From contig JALMGJ010000003.1 in NCBI GenBank assembly GCA_023362775.1, positions 184,657,225 to 184,721,224 on the forward strand: 64,000 nt of DNA. The letters are read 5' to 3'. The notes beneath the pieces were generated by a model. The model had not been told where the DNA came from, did not search any database, and saw only the letters and a program-made list of their open reading frames with translations. A program made the position numbers and the translations under genes. Below are positions 33,240 to 43,780 of the stretch, piece by piece. Position 1 is the first letter of the stretch. The number at the start of each line of letters is the position of its first letter. Origin of the DNA: Charina bottae. Lineage: Eukaryota; Chordata; Lepidosauria; Squamata; Charinaidae.

Positions 33240-34735
33240 TTTCTCCTCAAGAATTCTGGATGACATGGATTATCTAGACCCCTTCCAGTCAGGTTTCAGG
33301 CTGGGATATGGGGTGGAGACTACATTGGTCATGCTTATGGATGATCTCTGGCAGGAGCGGGATGGAGGGAGTGAATCCATCCTGGCTCTTCTCGACCTCT
33401 CAGTGGCTTTCGATACCATCAACCATGGTATCATTTTGGGACAGCTCAGGGAGTTTGGGGTGGGCGGTGTAGTTTTGCGCTGGTTCACCTCCTTCCTCCA
33501 GGGCCACTCCCAAATGTTGGTAATAGGAGATGAGAGATCTGACCCTCGACCCCTCCTTTGTGTGGTGCCACAGGGTTCGGTTCTCTCTCCTCTCCTGTTT
33601 AATATCTACATGAAACCACTGGGTGAGATCATCCATCACCACAGGATGAAGTATCATCAGTATGCTGATGATATTCAATTATATATCTCCATCCCGGGTG
33701 AGGTAAGTGATGCGGTGGCTGCCCTTTCTCAGTGCCTGGGGGCTGTGAGGGTCTGGATGGGGAACAACAGGCTTCGGCTGAACCCTGGTAAGACAGAGTG
33801 GCTGTGGGTTGATGGCTCCTCTGGATCTGGGAAGTTATCATCTCTAGCTCTGGATGGGGTTGCATTTCCCCATTCAGACCCAGTGTGGAATCTGGGGGTC
33901 CTTCTGGACTCACGGTTCCAGGTGGCAGTTGTGGCCAGAAGGGCCTTTGCGCAAATCCATGTTGTGCATCAGCTACACCCTTTTCTGGATTGTGATGCCC
34001 TCTGTACAGTCACTCATGCCCTCGTCATCTCCCATATAGACTATTGCAATGCGCTCTACATGGGGATACCCTTGAAGAGTAACCGGAAACTTCAGCTGGT
34101 CCAGAATGCGGCTGCGCGCGCAGTTATTGGCACCCCAAGTTTGGCACATGTGACACCTCTGCTACACCAGATGCACTGGGTGCCAGTATGCTTCTGGGTC
34201 CAATTCAAGGTGTTGGTTGAAAGCCCTACATTGCATGGGACCAGGTTAACTGAGGGACTGTCTCATCCCCATAACATCAAACCGTCCCACTCAATCATGC
34301 AGAGAGGGCATGCTGCAGACCCTGTCAGTAAGGGAATTTCACTTGGTGGGGTCCAGGAGGTGGGCCTTCTCTGCAGTGGCACCTGCCTTCTGGAACATTC
34401 TACCCCTGGAACTGAGACAGGCCTCCTCACTCCCAGCCTTCAGGAAAAATTTTAAGACGTTCTGCCGCCTCGCCTGGGATGGGAAGGGTAACAGCTCCTC
34501 CTGGGGATGGCTGGCGCCATAGGGCCCTCTTTTAAATATGACCTTATAGCCCTTGCATATTATATTTAACTTATTTTTTACTTGTATGGTGTTTGTATTG
34601 TATTGTATTTTATATATCTTAATTGTTGATCTTACTGTAAACCACCCAGAGTCCCCCTCTGGGGGAGATGGGCGGTGATAGAAATTATATAAATGGGAGA
34701 TGGGCGGTGATAGATATATATAAAAGAAAATAATA
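33237..34735 (+). mobile_element. L2/CR1-clade LINE, 5'-truncated, 1.5 kb
   Basis: Includes nearly the whole RT domain, the C-terminal region and the 3' UTR with ACCACCCAGAGTCCCCCTCT and GGAGATGGGCGGTGATAGA. That last motif is duplicated at 34668-34681 and 34695-34714. It is the best preserved L2 copy in the window. The 5' truncation coincides with the end of the TA microsatellite. Confidence 0.9.
33240..34455 (+). CDS. L2/CR1-clade reverse transcriptase, partial
   Basis: The uninterrupted frame enters from the microsatellite, but real homology starts at about 33240 with LDPFQSGFRLGYGVETTLV. RT motifs appear in order: LALLDLSVAFDTINH (motif A, first catalytic Asp), VPQGSVLSPLLFNIY (motif B), YHQYADDIQLY (YADD catalytic site, near 33660) and the NNRLRLNPGKTEWLW and NLGVLLDS thumb segments, then QNAAARAVIGTPSLAH. 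Near 34219 about 10 bases are missing compared with the 20.5-kb copy, so the last ~80 codons are out of frame. The true C-terminus (APAFWNILPLELRQ...SSSWGWL) lies in another frame to 34522. The ORF lacks the upstream endonuclease. Confidence 0.85.
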
Positions 34736-37411
34736 GGATATATGATATAATTGAGCATTATGTCTTTATTTATTATAACTTCATATGGATTGGGATGGAG
34801 CTGGTATGATTGGAAATAGCTGGACTCGTTTATCCATTTATCTGCTTTGAATGGCAGCTCCAATTCTTTCTGTTATTAAATAGGATGGGTTGGTTCAATT
34901 TAAGAGAAAGCTGGAAAACCTTTATAATCATTGCCATTATCAAATATTGTAACCTGGACCTAGGTCATTACTCAATCTTCTACTATGAAATAACATACCA
35001 TAATGAAGTTCAGCCAGCAACTGTTACCACATTTCTTATAGAAAGAGGGTTCCACAATAACAGATGGATCAAACACATTGTAAGGTAAAACAAGTTGATT
35101 AGAGTTGAGTTATTCTGGTCATATGACCATGATTGTGTGCTGCATCCAGCTTATTCAGCAAGGCAAAGCTCTAGAATTCCATGGCAGTCTTTGAAGACAT
35201 ATGTATGATATAAAAAGAAGAGGAAGAAAAATGCATAAAAAAATGAAAAAACAAACTCCTGTTAATTTTTGGCTGCTATTACTATATTATTAGTACTTTT
35301 ATTGAAACCATATTTTAGTTCATTTGTTCCAGCAAAGAATGCTTTCTGGACCTCACTAAGGGCAGCTGAAGTGAAGGAAAATAAATTGATAATAAGCATG
35401 TATGTAAATCCCTTGCAGGGAGGACACTAAAAATGAAATCCCAGAAAATTCGGCGTGGGGTGGGGGAATTCTTGTCCTTCATTGTAAATAGTAAGCACTA
35501 ATTTCTTATTATTAATATCACAAAATGAATGTTCTGGTGATTTGGCTTAGCTAGGACTTATTCACCTGGCAGAAGGCCTTGCCAAAATAGCAGCTATTAC
35601 CTTTTTCTCCCCAGGAAAACAAAACATTTATTTAAAGCCTACTTTTCCCACCTTAAGTCTGAAACAGAATGTTCTTTCAGGCTAATTTTCATCCAAAGCA
35701 TTTTCTCATGATTTGAGGTCTAAGTGAAAGAACAAATTTACTGATGAGAAAATGCTTGCATACAAAATGATAGTTCAAGAAGTTACAGCAGAGGAAATGA
35801 TAAATGTACCTCTCTGTGAACCATTCTTTTTCAACAAAAGCCAAACAAATGAATAGAGAGATAAATAACATCTTGACAGATTTTTAAAATTTAAATTTAA
35901 TGGTACATTCTTGTAATCATTAGGCAAAAATCAGTCTTGCTTTTTGCCTACAAACTCCTAAGCTACAATGAGTGACATATCTATTATAAGAACCACTCCT
36001 ATGAAATGATTTTTAAAATTCAATTTTTGTGCAAATCTGTTTTGATAGAAAGGCATTTGGTTACACGGCATACCATTCCTCTATACAAACAGCATAATTA
36101 CTAAAAGTGTCACTAACCTACCTCTACCTGACAACTAATTTATCTTCTTTCCATGTAGAACGTTCACATAACATTAACATATATATGGCAAATTTCCCTT
36201 TAATGTGTGTGTACGTGTGTGTGTAGTACATATGATTGCACGTTGGGTTTTTTAACCATATTTACTGAAGTTGGCAAGCCTTTCTTCAAGGATAAAACTT
36301 TTATCTCTTTGTTTTAGCACAAAAACGGATTTCCAGAGCAATGTTTTATTCATTTTCAAAGTCGAAAGCTCCTGAGAATTCTCAGATTTTTCTAATTCTT
36401 CCCTACACATGCACTCTATGTGCATCAGTCATTGGCAACCGCGGAGTCATTTTTGTGCTACGAAAATATATTTTTTTCTCTGATCTCTCAGTACTATAGG
36501 GACTGCTTTAAGTCTTACCTTTTTACTGACTATAAAAATAGTTGCAGCATTCAGGGTAATTGTTGCCAAAAGGAGGAAGTCAATTTCTTTCTTCTCCCTC
36601 AAATGAGAACAAAAAATGTCCAATGGGAAACAATAGTTAAGGACCAAACAAGACAGAAAAGTGACAAATATGGCTTTAAGGGTAGATAATCCAGCAAATC
36701 AGGAATAAACTATGGCAGGTTGTGTGTGGAACTAATTTCAGAAGGAACACTCCCCACCCCACCCCATCCCGGGATTGTGGAAGTGGATACTGAACATCAA
36801 AACAGCTCTGTTTCTGACCAACACCAATCATAGTCCAAGATTTCGTTTCTCACAGTGGCCAGCCAGGTGCCCCTGTGATGCTCGTAGGCATCTCCTGTCA
36901 CTGTTCTCCTGCAGCTGGTATTTAGAAGCATACTGCTCCCAACCTAGAGGTAACACTGGGTCTTTGAGATTTGATTGCCCTTGATAGATAGGTCCTTCAT
37001 GAATTCATCCAATCCCCTGTCAAAGCCATCCTAGTTGGCAGTCATTTCCATGCCTTGTGACAATGAATTCCACAATGAATTGGCATAAATTCCATTTAAC
37101 TCTTTCCCCTCCACCCCCACCCCAGGAATACTGCTGTAGTTTGAGCCAACTGCAGTTTCTGAATAATCTCCCATTAATCTAAGTGAGATGAATACTAGAA
37201 TATGCATAGCTATTCAGGATGTTTGCAGTGATGGCACACTTGTCTCAGTGAAGAAAGTGTTTTCCCTACCGTAAGCTGCAAATCTGATCCCGTAGAGAAA
37301 AAGCAAGTTGTAAACAAAAAGAGAGCTACACAAATAGATATGGTTTCCAATGAACCTGTTTGAAATTCTTTATCAGGGAAAACTCTAAAGGACCAGGTTC
37401 TCAGTCTAGGG
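34736..37411. other. No identified features
   Basis: Mostly AT-rich, with a short (TG)n at 36203-36222. I see no confident exon or repeat. Small open frames lack signatures. Confidence 0.4.
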
Positions 37412-37450
37412 CAGTATTTCTCTACCTTGGCAACTTTAAGATGTGTGGAT
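37412..37450 (+). mobile_element. hAT MITE half copy
   Basis: CAGTATTTCTCTACCTTGGC followed by AACTTTAAGATGTGTGGAT is the left end of the MITE type at 6561 and 62965. The right end is missing. Confidence 0.6.
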
Positions 37451-37565
37451 CATTAGCCAATGAGTTATTTTTAAAAAATGAAGTCTAAAATCATTTTAAA
37501 TAAAATCCATTTACATCCGCATGAAACACTTAAACAGAATAAAATAATCCAGATAATCCAGAATA

Positions 37566-37566
<1 letters not shown>

Positions 37567-37600
<34 letters not shown>

Positions 37601-37602
37601 TA
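37567..37602 (+). repeat. (TC)n(TG)n microsatellite
   Basis: About nine TC units followed by about nine TG units. Confidence 0.95.
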
Positions 37603-38218
37603 GTTTTCTCATGCTGAGTTTTCTTTCAATGAGTCATTAAAATGTTCATCTTTAATCAGTCTAGCAACTTGTGCACAAACATGCACGCTCAGCTAATTTC
37701 TGAAAGCCTAAATCAAAGGGCTTATTTGGCAGCCTCCAATTTTTAAAATGGGTAGAAATGTTTCAGACCAGTTTTAGTAGAAGTTTAAATGGAATTTTAA
37801 TTGATTTTTAAAAGCCAATTTGAAGCACAATTCCCTTTATTAAAAATGAATTAGGGACGCAAACTCAATAGGCTTATATTAAAAGGAATCTTTCTTTCAA
37901 GGCCTCTTCAACTGCACTATTTGTTTTATTTCTGGAACTATTACTAGCTATTGTGTGAACGTTAGAACAATGTACTCACCATGTAATTTACACTTCTCCA
38001 GCCTGAGGATAGAGATGTTTCGCAAAATGAATTGAGTACCCTTACTTTTTTAAAAGCCTATTGATTCAGGAAGTAGTATATGATACAACATAGATGTTAA
38101 AAACCTTTGCAGGTAAGCTGTTTCCAGAACAAAGTTGTGAACTTGTTGCAAACTTCTGAACTTAGTCAAAATTCCATCTGCTTTTAATTTCCATATACTT
38201 TTAATCTTGTTATAGTAT
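37603..38218. other. No identified features
   Basis: AT-rich with several TTAATT and TTTAAA motifs and no recognised repeats. Confidence 0.4.
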
Positions 38219-38236
38219 TTTCATGCTGCTCTTCCT
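38219..38236. repeat. Target-site duplication, left (L1-derived, 38 kb)
   Basis: TTTCATGCTGCTCTTCCT. It matches 39746-39763 except for one base. Confidence 0.8.
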
Positions 38237-39745
38237 TTCTTTTTTAAAAATAATTTTATTAAAGATTACAATTAGAAAAAATACAAACTAATGCAAACTA
38301 CAAAAAATATAGAAAGAAAGAAGAAAAATAGAAAGTGCAGAAAAGGAAAAAAGGAAAAAAGAAATAAAAAGAAAAATAGAAGAAAAATAAAAAATAAAAA
38401 AATAAAAGGAATTAACTTTCCCCTCCATCACAAGTACAAACAATTTTGGTAACTTATCACCATCTCTTAAAATACAATAAATGCTCTCTTCTTCCCGTAA
38501 CTCATCTCTTAACTATACACAAAATCTTAAAGCCTCATCATTCATTTCTAGTCAGTAAAAGTCCATTAAGGGATACCAGAGATAACTACATATCTATTTT
38601 AACCTTGGTCAAATAAGCCAACTCTATATTCCTTTCCTGTACTTTTAACAACCTTGGCTTTTAATCCCTTCAAATAATGTACTCGAACTTGATTTCTTTT
38701 CATCTTCTCTTTGCTCCTCTCAGCAAATCCTTCAAAACTTTAACAGATCTCTTTTGTAAATCCAGTAAGAAAAAGTTATCCAAATCACTCTCTGGTTTGA
38801 TACTTGTATGTCCTTTACAAATATCAAGACATCAACCAGTTTCATTTGTATATCCTGTATATCATCTTTTTCCATATCATTCTTGTAACTTGTCATGTTT
38901 AAATCCACATTGAAATCAATATCTTATCCAGTATAGCTTGTTCCTCTTCTGTACACCATCTATCTATGATGTTAGACATTCTTAAAAATAATTTCTGATT
39001 CCATAGTTCACAAATCTCGATAAAAATATTCACTGTTAAAGTGTTTTGCTCCATTCTGTCCTAGTGTGTCGAATCTGACTATTCTCCTTTATTATAATCT
39101 TTAATTTCTTTTGGTTCCCTCTAGTGTCCAAAGCCCCATCTTATACTTTTTTTCCCAATAAAACCAAAACAACCACAGTTTCCCATGGGAAGGATTCTTA
39201 TAATTAATTTTAAATTCTTATTTCAAATCCATCTGGACCCTTAGTCTATTTTTAACTTTCCAAAATCAACACTCTAAACACCTTTTTGCTGTTTATTCCA
39301 AAAAACAATAATTTTCTAAATCCTGAAACCTGTATTTAAAACTTCTTTTGCGAAGGAGAAGGAAACTTACCCAGTGAATGTGATAAAAACTTGCTATTCC
39401 AAAGGGTCTTAATATTTCAAAAGCAATAAAAAATAATTCCAAAAGTGATTAAGAAATTAGACTTGGTCAAGCTTTTTGTCCATAAACCTGCATTATGACT
39501 GTCAGCTTAAATGGAATCCCTCGACTCCCAGCTGCTTGACTCATAAGCTAACTGCAAAAACCTTGATTCCTGCAGTCTACTCATGAGGAGTGGCTGTCCA
39601 AAGTGTGCATGGGCAATCTCACCATCTCTCCTTTCTTTGGAGAGATTTCACCAGCCATGATCCAGCATCTGGCTGCAATCTCTGCTGTAAATGCCATCCC
39701 ATTCAGACAGGGAAGTCTAGCCTGCCATGGCCTCACTGGAAGTCC
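38237..39745 (-). mobile_element. L1-derived non-autonomous element, 1.5 kb
   Basis: On the minus strand it starts with an ACTTCCAGTGAGGCCATGGC head (ending at 39745 on the plus strand), a 5'-UTR-like region, the AATCCTTCCCATGGGAAACT block and a small interrupted ORF start (MEQN...). It ends in an A/G-rich plus-strand tract that is the complement of a T/C-rich 3' UTR and a TTAATAAAATTA terminus. An 18-bp duplication with one mismatch flanks it. No ORF2 exists in 1.5 kb, so it relied on a helper L1. Confidence 0.75.
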
Positions 39746-39763
39746 TTTCATGCTCCTCTTCCT
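39746..39763. repeat. Target-site duplication, right (L1-derived, 38 kb)
   Basis: Matches 38219-38236 at 17 of 18 bases. Confidence 0.8.
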
Positions 39764-41258
39764 GAGCACGGAAGAAAACAATCCATTATGGTCCCATGGA
39801 TTTAGAATCAAGATTCTTAGAGGTCTTATAAGGAATCATACCATTTCCTCTGGATGAGTTAGCTTAATCTCTCCTAATAAAATAATAATTATGGAAATTA
39901 TTGTGTTAAGAGGTTTGAATCTCTGGAATTTCTTAGGCCTATTGAAGGCTTGGCTTTGCTGGCTATCCAGGTTGAAGTATCTTGTATAAACCATAGGCCA
40001 TACTGTCTAGGAATTCTGGGAGCCAAGGAGTCCACGGCAACATACATGAAAAGGGGCAAAGATTTTATCAGAGATCACAAGCATAATTTTGACTTTTTTG
40101 ACAATCCCACTCCAGATTGAAAAATTGTAAAGTTGCTTGGAGGCATTTTTAAAAGTAGTACATCTCACCCTTATGCTTAAAAGATTATGATGTTGGTTGA
40201 AATAAGATGAATGCATATATGATATGGATGTCTTCACTGAGAAGGCCTTTCTGTGTATAGCTGTACAAATACCAGCTTTGAAACAAACCCAGATTTTTGG
40301 ATTGCGTGGAAATCAATGTTGTACAACAATATACACAAAGGCAGACATTCTCACTGAGCTCACAGACTCTTACTTTAAGTGATGTGACAGTCATGATTTA
40401 TTGGCGGTACCGTTCACTGTTGCTACCGTGGTGAATTTTATTAATCTGAATAATGCCTGCATTGGGCTCAGATCTCACAAGTATCTCTCTTGCATTTATG
40501 TAGCTGACATCATCAAAAGACTTTAGATGAATGCTTCTGTGCATCACTGCATTGTAATTGACAGGTTCCCAGAAATCATTCTAATAGGACCGCAATAAAT
40601 GTCAAAAAGTTAAAGCTTTCCTTATTTCCTCAAACTAAGGGGAGAAAAACAAGTCAGAGCTGCTAACCTTATTTCAGGCTATTATTAGTTTTGTCCTAAC
40701 AGTGCAATCCTATAGATTGCCTAGCCAGAAGTCACTATTAAGTTGACTGAGACATTTTGCTCATGTATATTTAAAATTGCTGTCTAAACTATACCTAAAC
40801 AATGGATTGGGTTTTCCATCTCCTCCAAATGTAGGTTTGCATTCTTGAGGTTCAGTCTAATTGTAAGGAGAAACACAAAATCTTCTACATGAAGGTACAA
40901 GCTTGGTAAGCTATCTCTTTGTTGATTCAGAAGATATTTTAGGTGCTTAATTCCCTGAATGTCATAATTCTTGTTCCCTCTTGCTCAGTCCTTAGCAAAA
41001 ATGACAATCACATCTAAAAAAACTGTTCATACCTGATATCCCCAAACATGTCAAGTAACAATAATAAGAGTCTTGTACTGTTATACAGCTATTATCCATA
41101 GTGGATCAGAAAGGCTATTTGCTAAACATTAAATTAATTTTGAAATCTTGAGAATCCTAGAACCAGGATCTCTAAAGCTTAGAGGGCTGAAATCCTAAAG
41201 TAACTTACCTCTATCAAGTATTACGCTGTAAATTATTAAGTCTGACTCTTTCATAAGG
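39764..41258. other. No identified features
   Basis: No gene or confident repeat. A phrase near 40011-40035 (AGGAATTCTGGGAGCCAAGG) faintly recalls the hAT MITE interior. Confidence 0.4.
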
Positions 41259-41270
41259 TCTGCTTTCGAT
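41259..41270. repeat. Target-site duplication, left (PLE fold-back 2)
   Basis: TCTGCTTTCGAT, repeated exactly at 41482-41493. Confidence 0.9.
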
Positions 41271-41316
41271 GTCTGTAGCTTGAATCATGTCAACTGGATT
41301 TCTATTTTCTCAGTGG

Positions 41317-41351
41317 AAACGTTTCGCTCCTTATCCAAGGAGCTTCTTCAG
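41317..41351 (-). ncRNA. Hammerhead-like motif, left arm of fold-back 2
   Basis: On the minus strand: CTGAAGA (complement of 41345-41351), one A, GCTCCTT, loop GGAT, AAGGAGC, GAAA, CGT, TTCC. The stem is seven perfect pairs. Confidence 0.5.
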
Positions 41352-41364
41352 TCTGAGCAAAGTT

Positions 41365-41400
41365 CTGAAGAAGCTCCTTGGATAAGGAGCGAAACGTTTC
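41365..41400 (+). ncRNA. Hammerhead-like motif, right arm of fold-back 2
   Basis: CTGAAGA 41365-41371, one extra A, GCTCCTT 41373-41379 paired with AAGGAGC 41384-41390 around GGAT, GAAA 41391-41394, CGT 41395-41397. The upstream stem I partner is cut off by the junction. Confidence 0.5.
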
Positions 41401-41481
41401 CACTGAGAAAATAGAAATCCAGGTGACATGATTCAAGCTACAGACAATTCCACCTGGATGACTGAGAACCTTCATAGACAT

Positions 41482-41493
41482 TCTGCTTTCGAT
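41482..41493. repeat. Target-site duplication, right (PLE fold-back 2)
   Basis: Identical to 41259-41270. Confidence 0.9.
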
Positions 41494-43780
41494 ACTTTCA
41501 CTGATGGAAGTTAGATGTTTATAGAAGCCTTGTAAGGATCTATTAGCAACAATCTGGAACTGCTTCACTAGCAAGGTCCAGTGGGAAATACTCACCCTTC
41601 TTCATTTAGGTGAGTCTTCAAAATCTTTTAATTGAAAAAGATATTGAATTCTTAATGATCTGGCTATAAAGGCAAATGTAACGACCATGCAGCTACACGG
41701 TGATTTAATTGTCATTTGAATATTGTGCCATTATTGCTTTGAATACAAGTTATAAACAGTCTATACAACTACTTATGGGCAGAAAGGCTTAATAATAACG
41801 GTAATGGCAATAATAACAATGCTCAGAGCTTCATAGATTAAGTCCAGCACATTTGTCCATTGAGTGAAAGACTGTCAAATCATTCATTGTGGAACTTTCA
41901 ATATAAAAGTCTGTGTGTATGTGTGTTTGGGTTGATGAATTCTGAATTTGTTCTCAGGACAGAGATATGTATTAGCAATTGGCTCCCTTTTGAAAAAGCT
42001 TCTCAGCAGAGGTTAGCTACATGGTCTGAAGCAACACTATCCCTGAGTCCTCACCAAGGGAGTTTCTGTCCAAGTTTTATAATGAATGACTACTGCTGTG
42101 CCAACAGAGCCCTTGTGGTTTTCTGTATTAAATAAATAGCCAGCATGCTTGAAATATTAACTACAAAACTGGCAGCGGGGAGAAGCAGGTTCCCTAAGAT
42201 ACTTTTGATGGAGTTAATATTTCAACTATTCTATGTAATCTATAGTTATGACTCTTTTATCAGAAAACTCTGCTGTATACAGGCAGAAAAGCAAGGTCCC
42301 TTCTCCTGCAGTGTGCTTGTACCAGCTCATTCCTGTGCAAGCTTTCCCCCCAAATACCATGATGAGTGTGACGTGCGAAGTCCCCATTATTACAGCTTCA
42401 TGCAGAAACAGGGCTAAAAATTGTTCAGGGAGGGAGGGAGGAAATATTTCTCTTAAGACTGCATGAGCTGCAAATTCATGTATTAGATATTTTAGAATAT
42501 ACTATTTCTAACATTGCTTACTGTTTACATGTAAGTTTAAGTGTAGATTAATTAAAAATAGAAGCACATTATACTCAAGGATGTATGTTTCCTTGTGCAA
42601 GCAACAAGAGGAATCTTGATTTTGGGGCATTGTGCTGTTAGTCATGGCATTGCTAGCATAGGGTGTTTTTTTTTAATGTTAAATCTTTCTTTGTTATTGT
42701 TTTTGCAAATTGCCTTAGACTACTGTTTGTCTGTTTGAGGCTTGCTCCTTTTGAAGATTATCCCAGCTTTTGATGAACTGATCTCCAAATCTGCAAATAG
42801 CAGATCCAAATACAAACAGCAATCATGATAACCAGAATAAAAACTCCATCTCATGTCCTTGCTCCTCCGGTAAAGCACCTCTCTGCTTACTTTTGCAAAG
42901 CCAAGACAATTGTTGTCATGGCTTCTTGTGCACATAATTCCTAATTGCTACTGTGTTTGATCCCAAGCTATTGTTCAGAACACTGGACCTCTGTATTCCA
43001 AAAAAACTGCTTAATTATATAATGTTCTGCACAGCAAGTTACTCTTGCAGATCTGCAGTACTTTTCATTAAAACTGCATTTGTATATGGATCATTTATCC
43101 AGTTTTACCACTATGCAATGGTCATCTTGAGAAATGAAAAGCAGAGGTAATTGATTGCATCCTAGGATATAAGGTGACATGGATCTTGACTTATTCATAT
43201 TTATTTATTCCCCATTGCTTCCAATTATTTTGGTACTTTGCTTCCTTCAATTTTTAAACACATACAATCTGCTCTCACTTTTCTGATACAACCAAATCAT
43301 CCAAACTTATACAGTCTCTGGGTTAGACAAATTAGGCTGCAGGAAGTCTTACATTCTAGTTCAAATAATTCCAACAAGGTAATGGCCTATTTGCATTTTA
43401 ATGCAGATTTTGACTACAGCACCTGAGACTTCCGCTGGGGCTGGGATTTAAATTTTAAGGCAATTAAGAATTAATCAGAGTGTGCATTTGCTTTATCTAT
43501 TCAATAATCCTGCTTATTTCTGTCAGCAATACTGTGGCTGACCTCAACTTGTCCTAAGCTATTATGCACAAAACGTGGGGCTTCTGCTGCTGCCACTATT
43601 GTGAGTATTCAGGAGAGGGACAAGCAGTGCCGGATCACTGATTGTGTTTCCATAGAAATGCTGTTTTAATCAAGGATGCTTATTTTCAATAAGAGAAATG
43701 GGAGGAGCATATAAAAATGTTTAAAATGTGATTTTGAGAGAATCTTATTGACGTATCTGATTTAGCATGAACATTTATAT
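41494..43780. other. No identified features
   Basis: No gene or repeat that I can support. Open frames at 41860-42466 lack signatures. Confidence 0.4.

Larger units (their letters stand above)
41271..41481. mobile_element. Penelope-like fold-back, 211 bp
   Basis: The left arm (41271 to about 41362, minus) and right arm (about 41363-41481, plus) are inverted copies of the PLE 3' end. The left arm runs a little further inward (GTCTGAGCAAAG). The right arm starts two bases before its CTGAAGA core, so its 5' truncation lies at the hammerhead-like motif. The right arm also has about 40 more outer bases (ATTCCACCTGGATGACTGAG to CATAGACAT). A 12-bp perfect duplication flanks the unit. Confidence 0.9.

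Noticed and set aside
32959..33263. Met/Cys/Val/Tyr repeat proteins around 33 kb
   Set aside because: Translations of a TG/TATG/TA microsatellite in several frames, not genes.
35090..35220. Possible RTE C-terminal relic (TTATTCTGGTCATATGACC)
   Set aside because: A short phrase resembles the KYFGHLMRR segment, but the neighbouring sequence does not continue the match.
37650..37960. Possible conserved non-coding enhancer (TTAATT-rich unique sequence)
   Set aside because: The style recalls conserved elements, but without another genome to compare there is no evidence. A squamate-bird-mammal alignment would decide.
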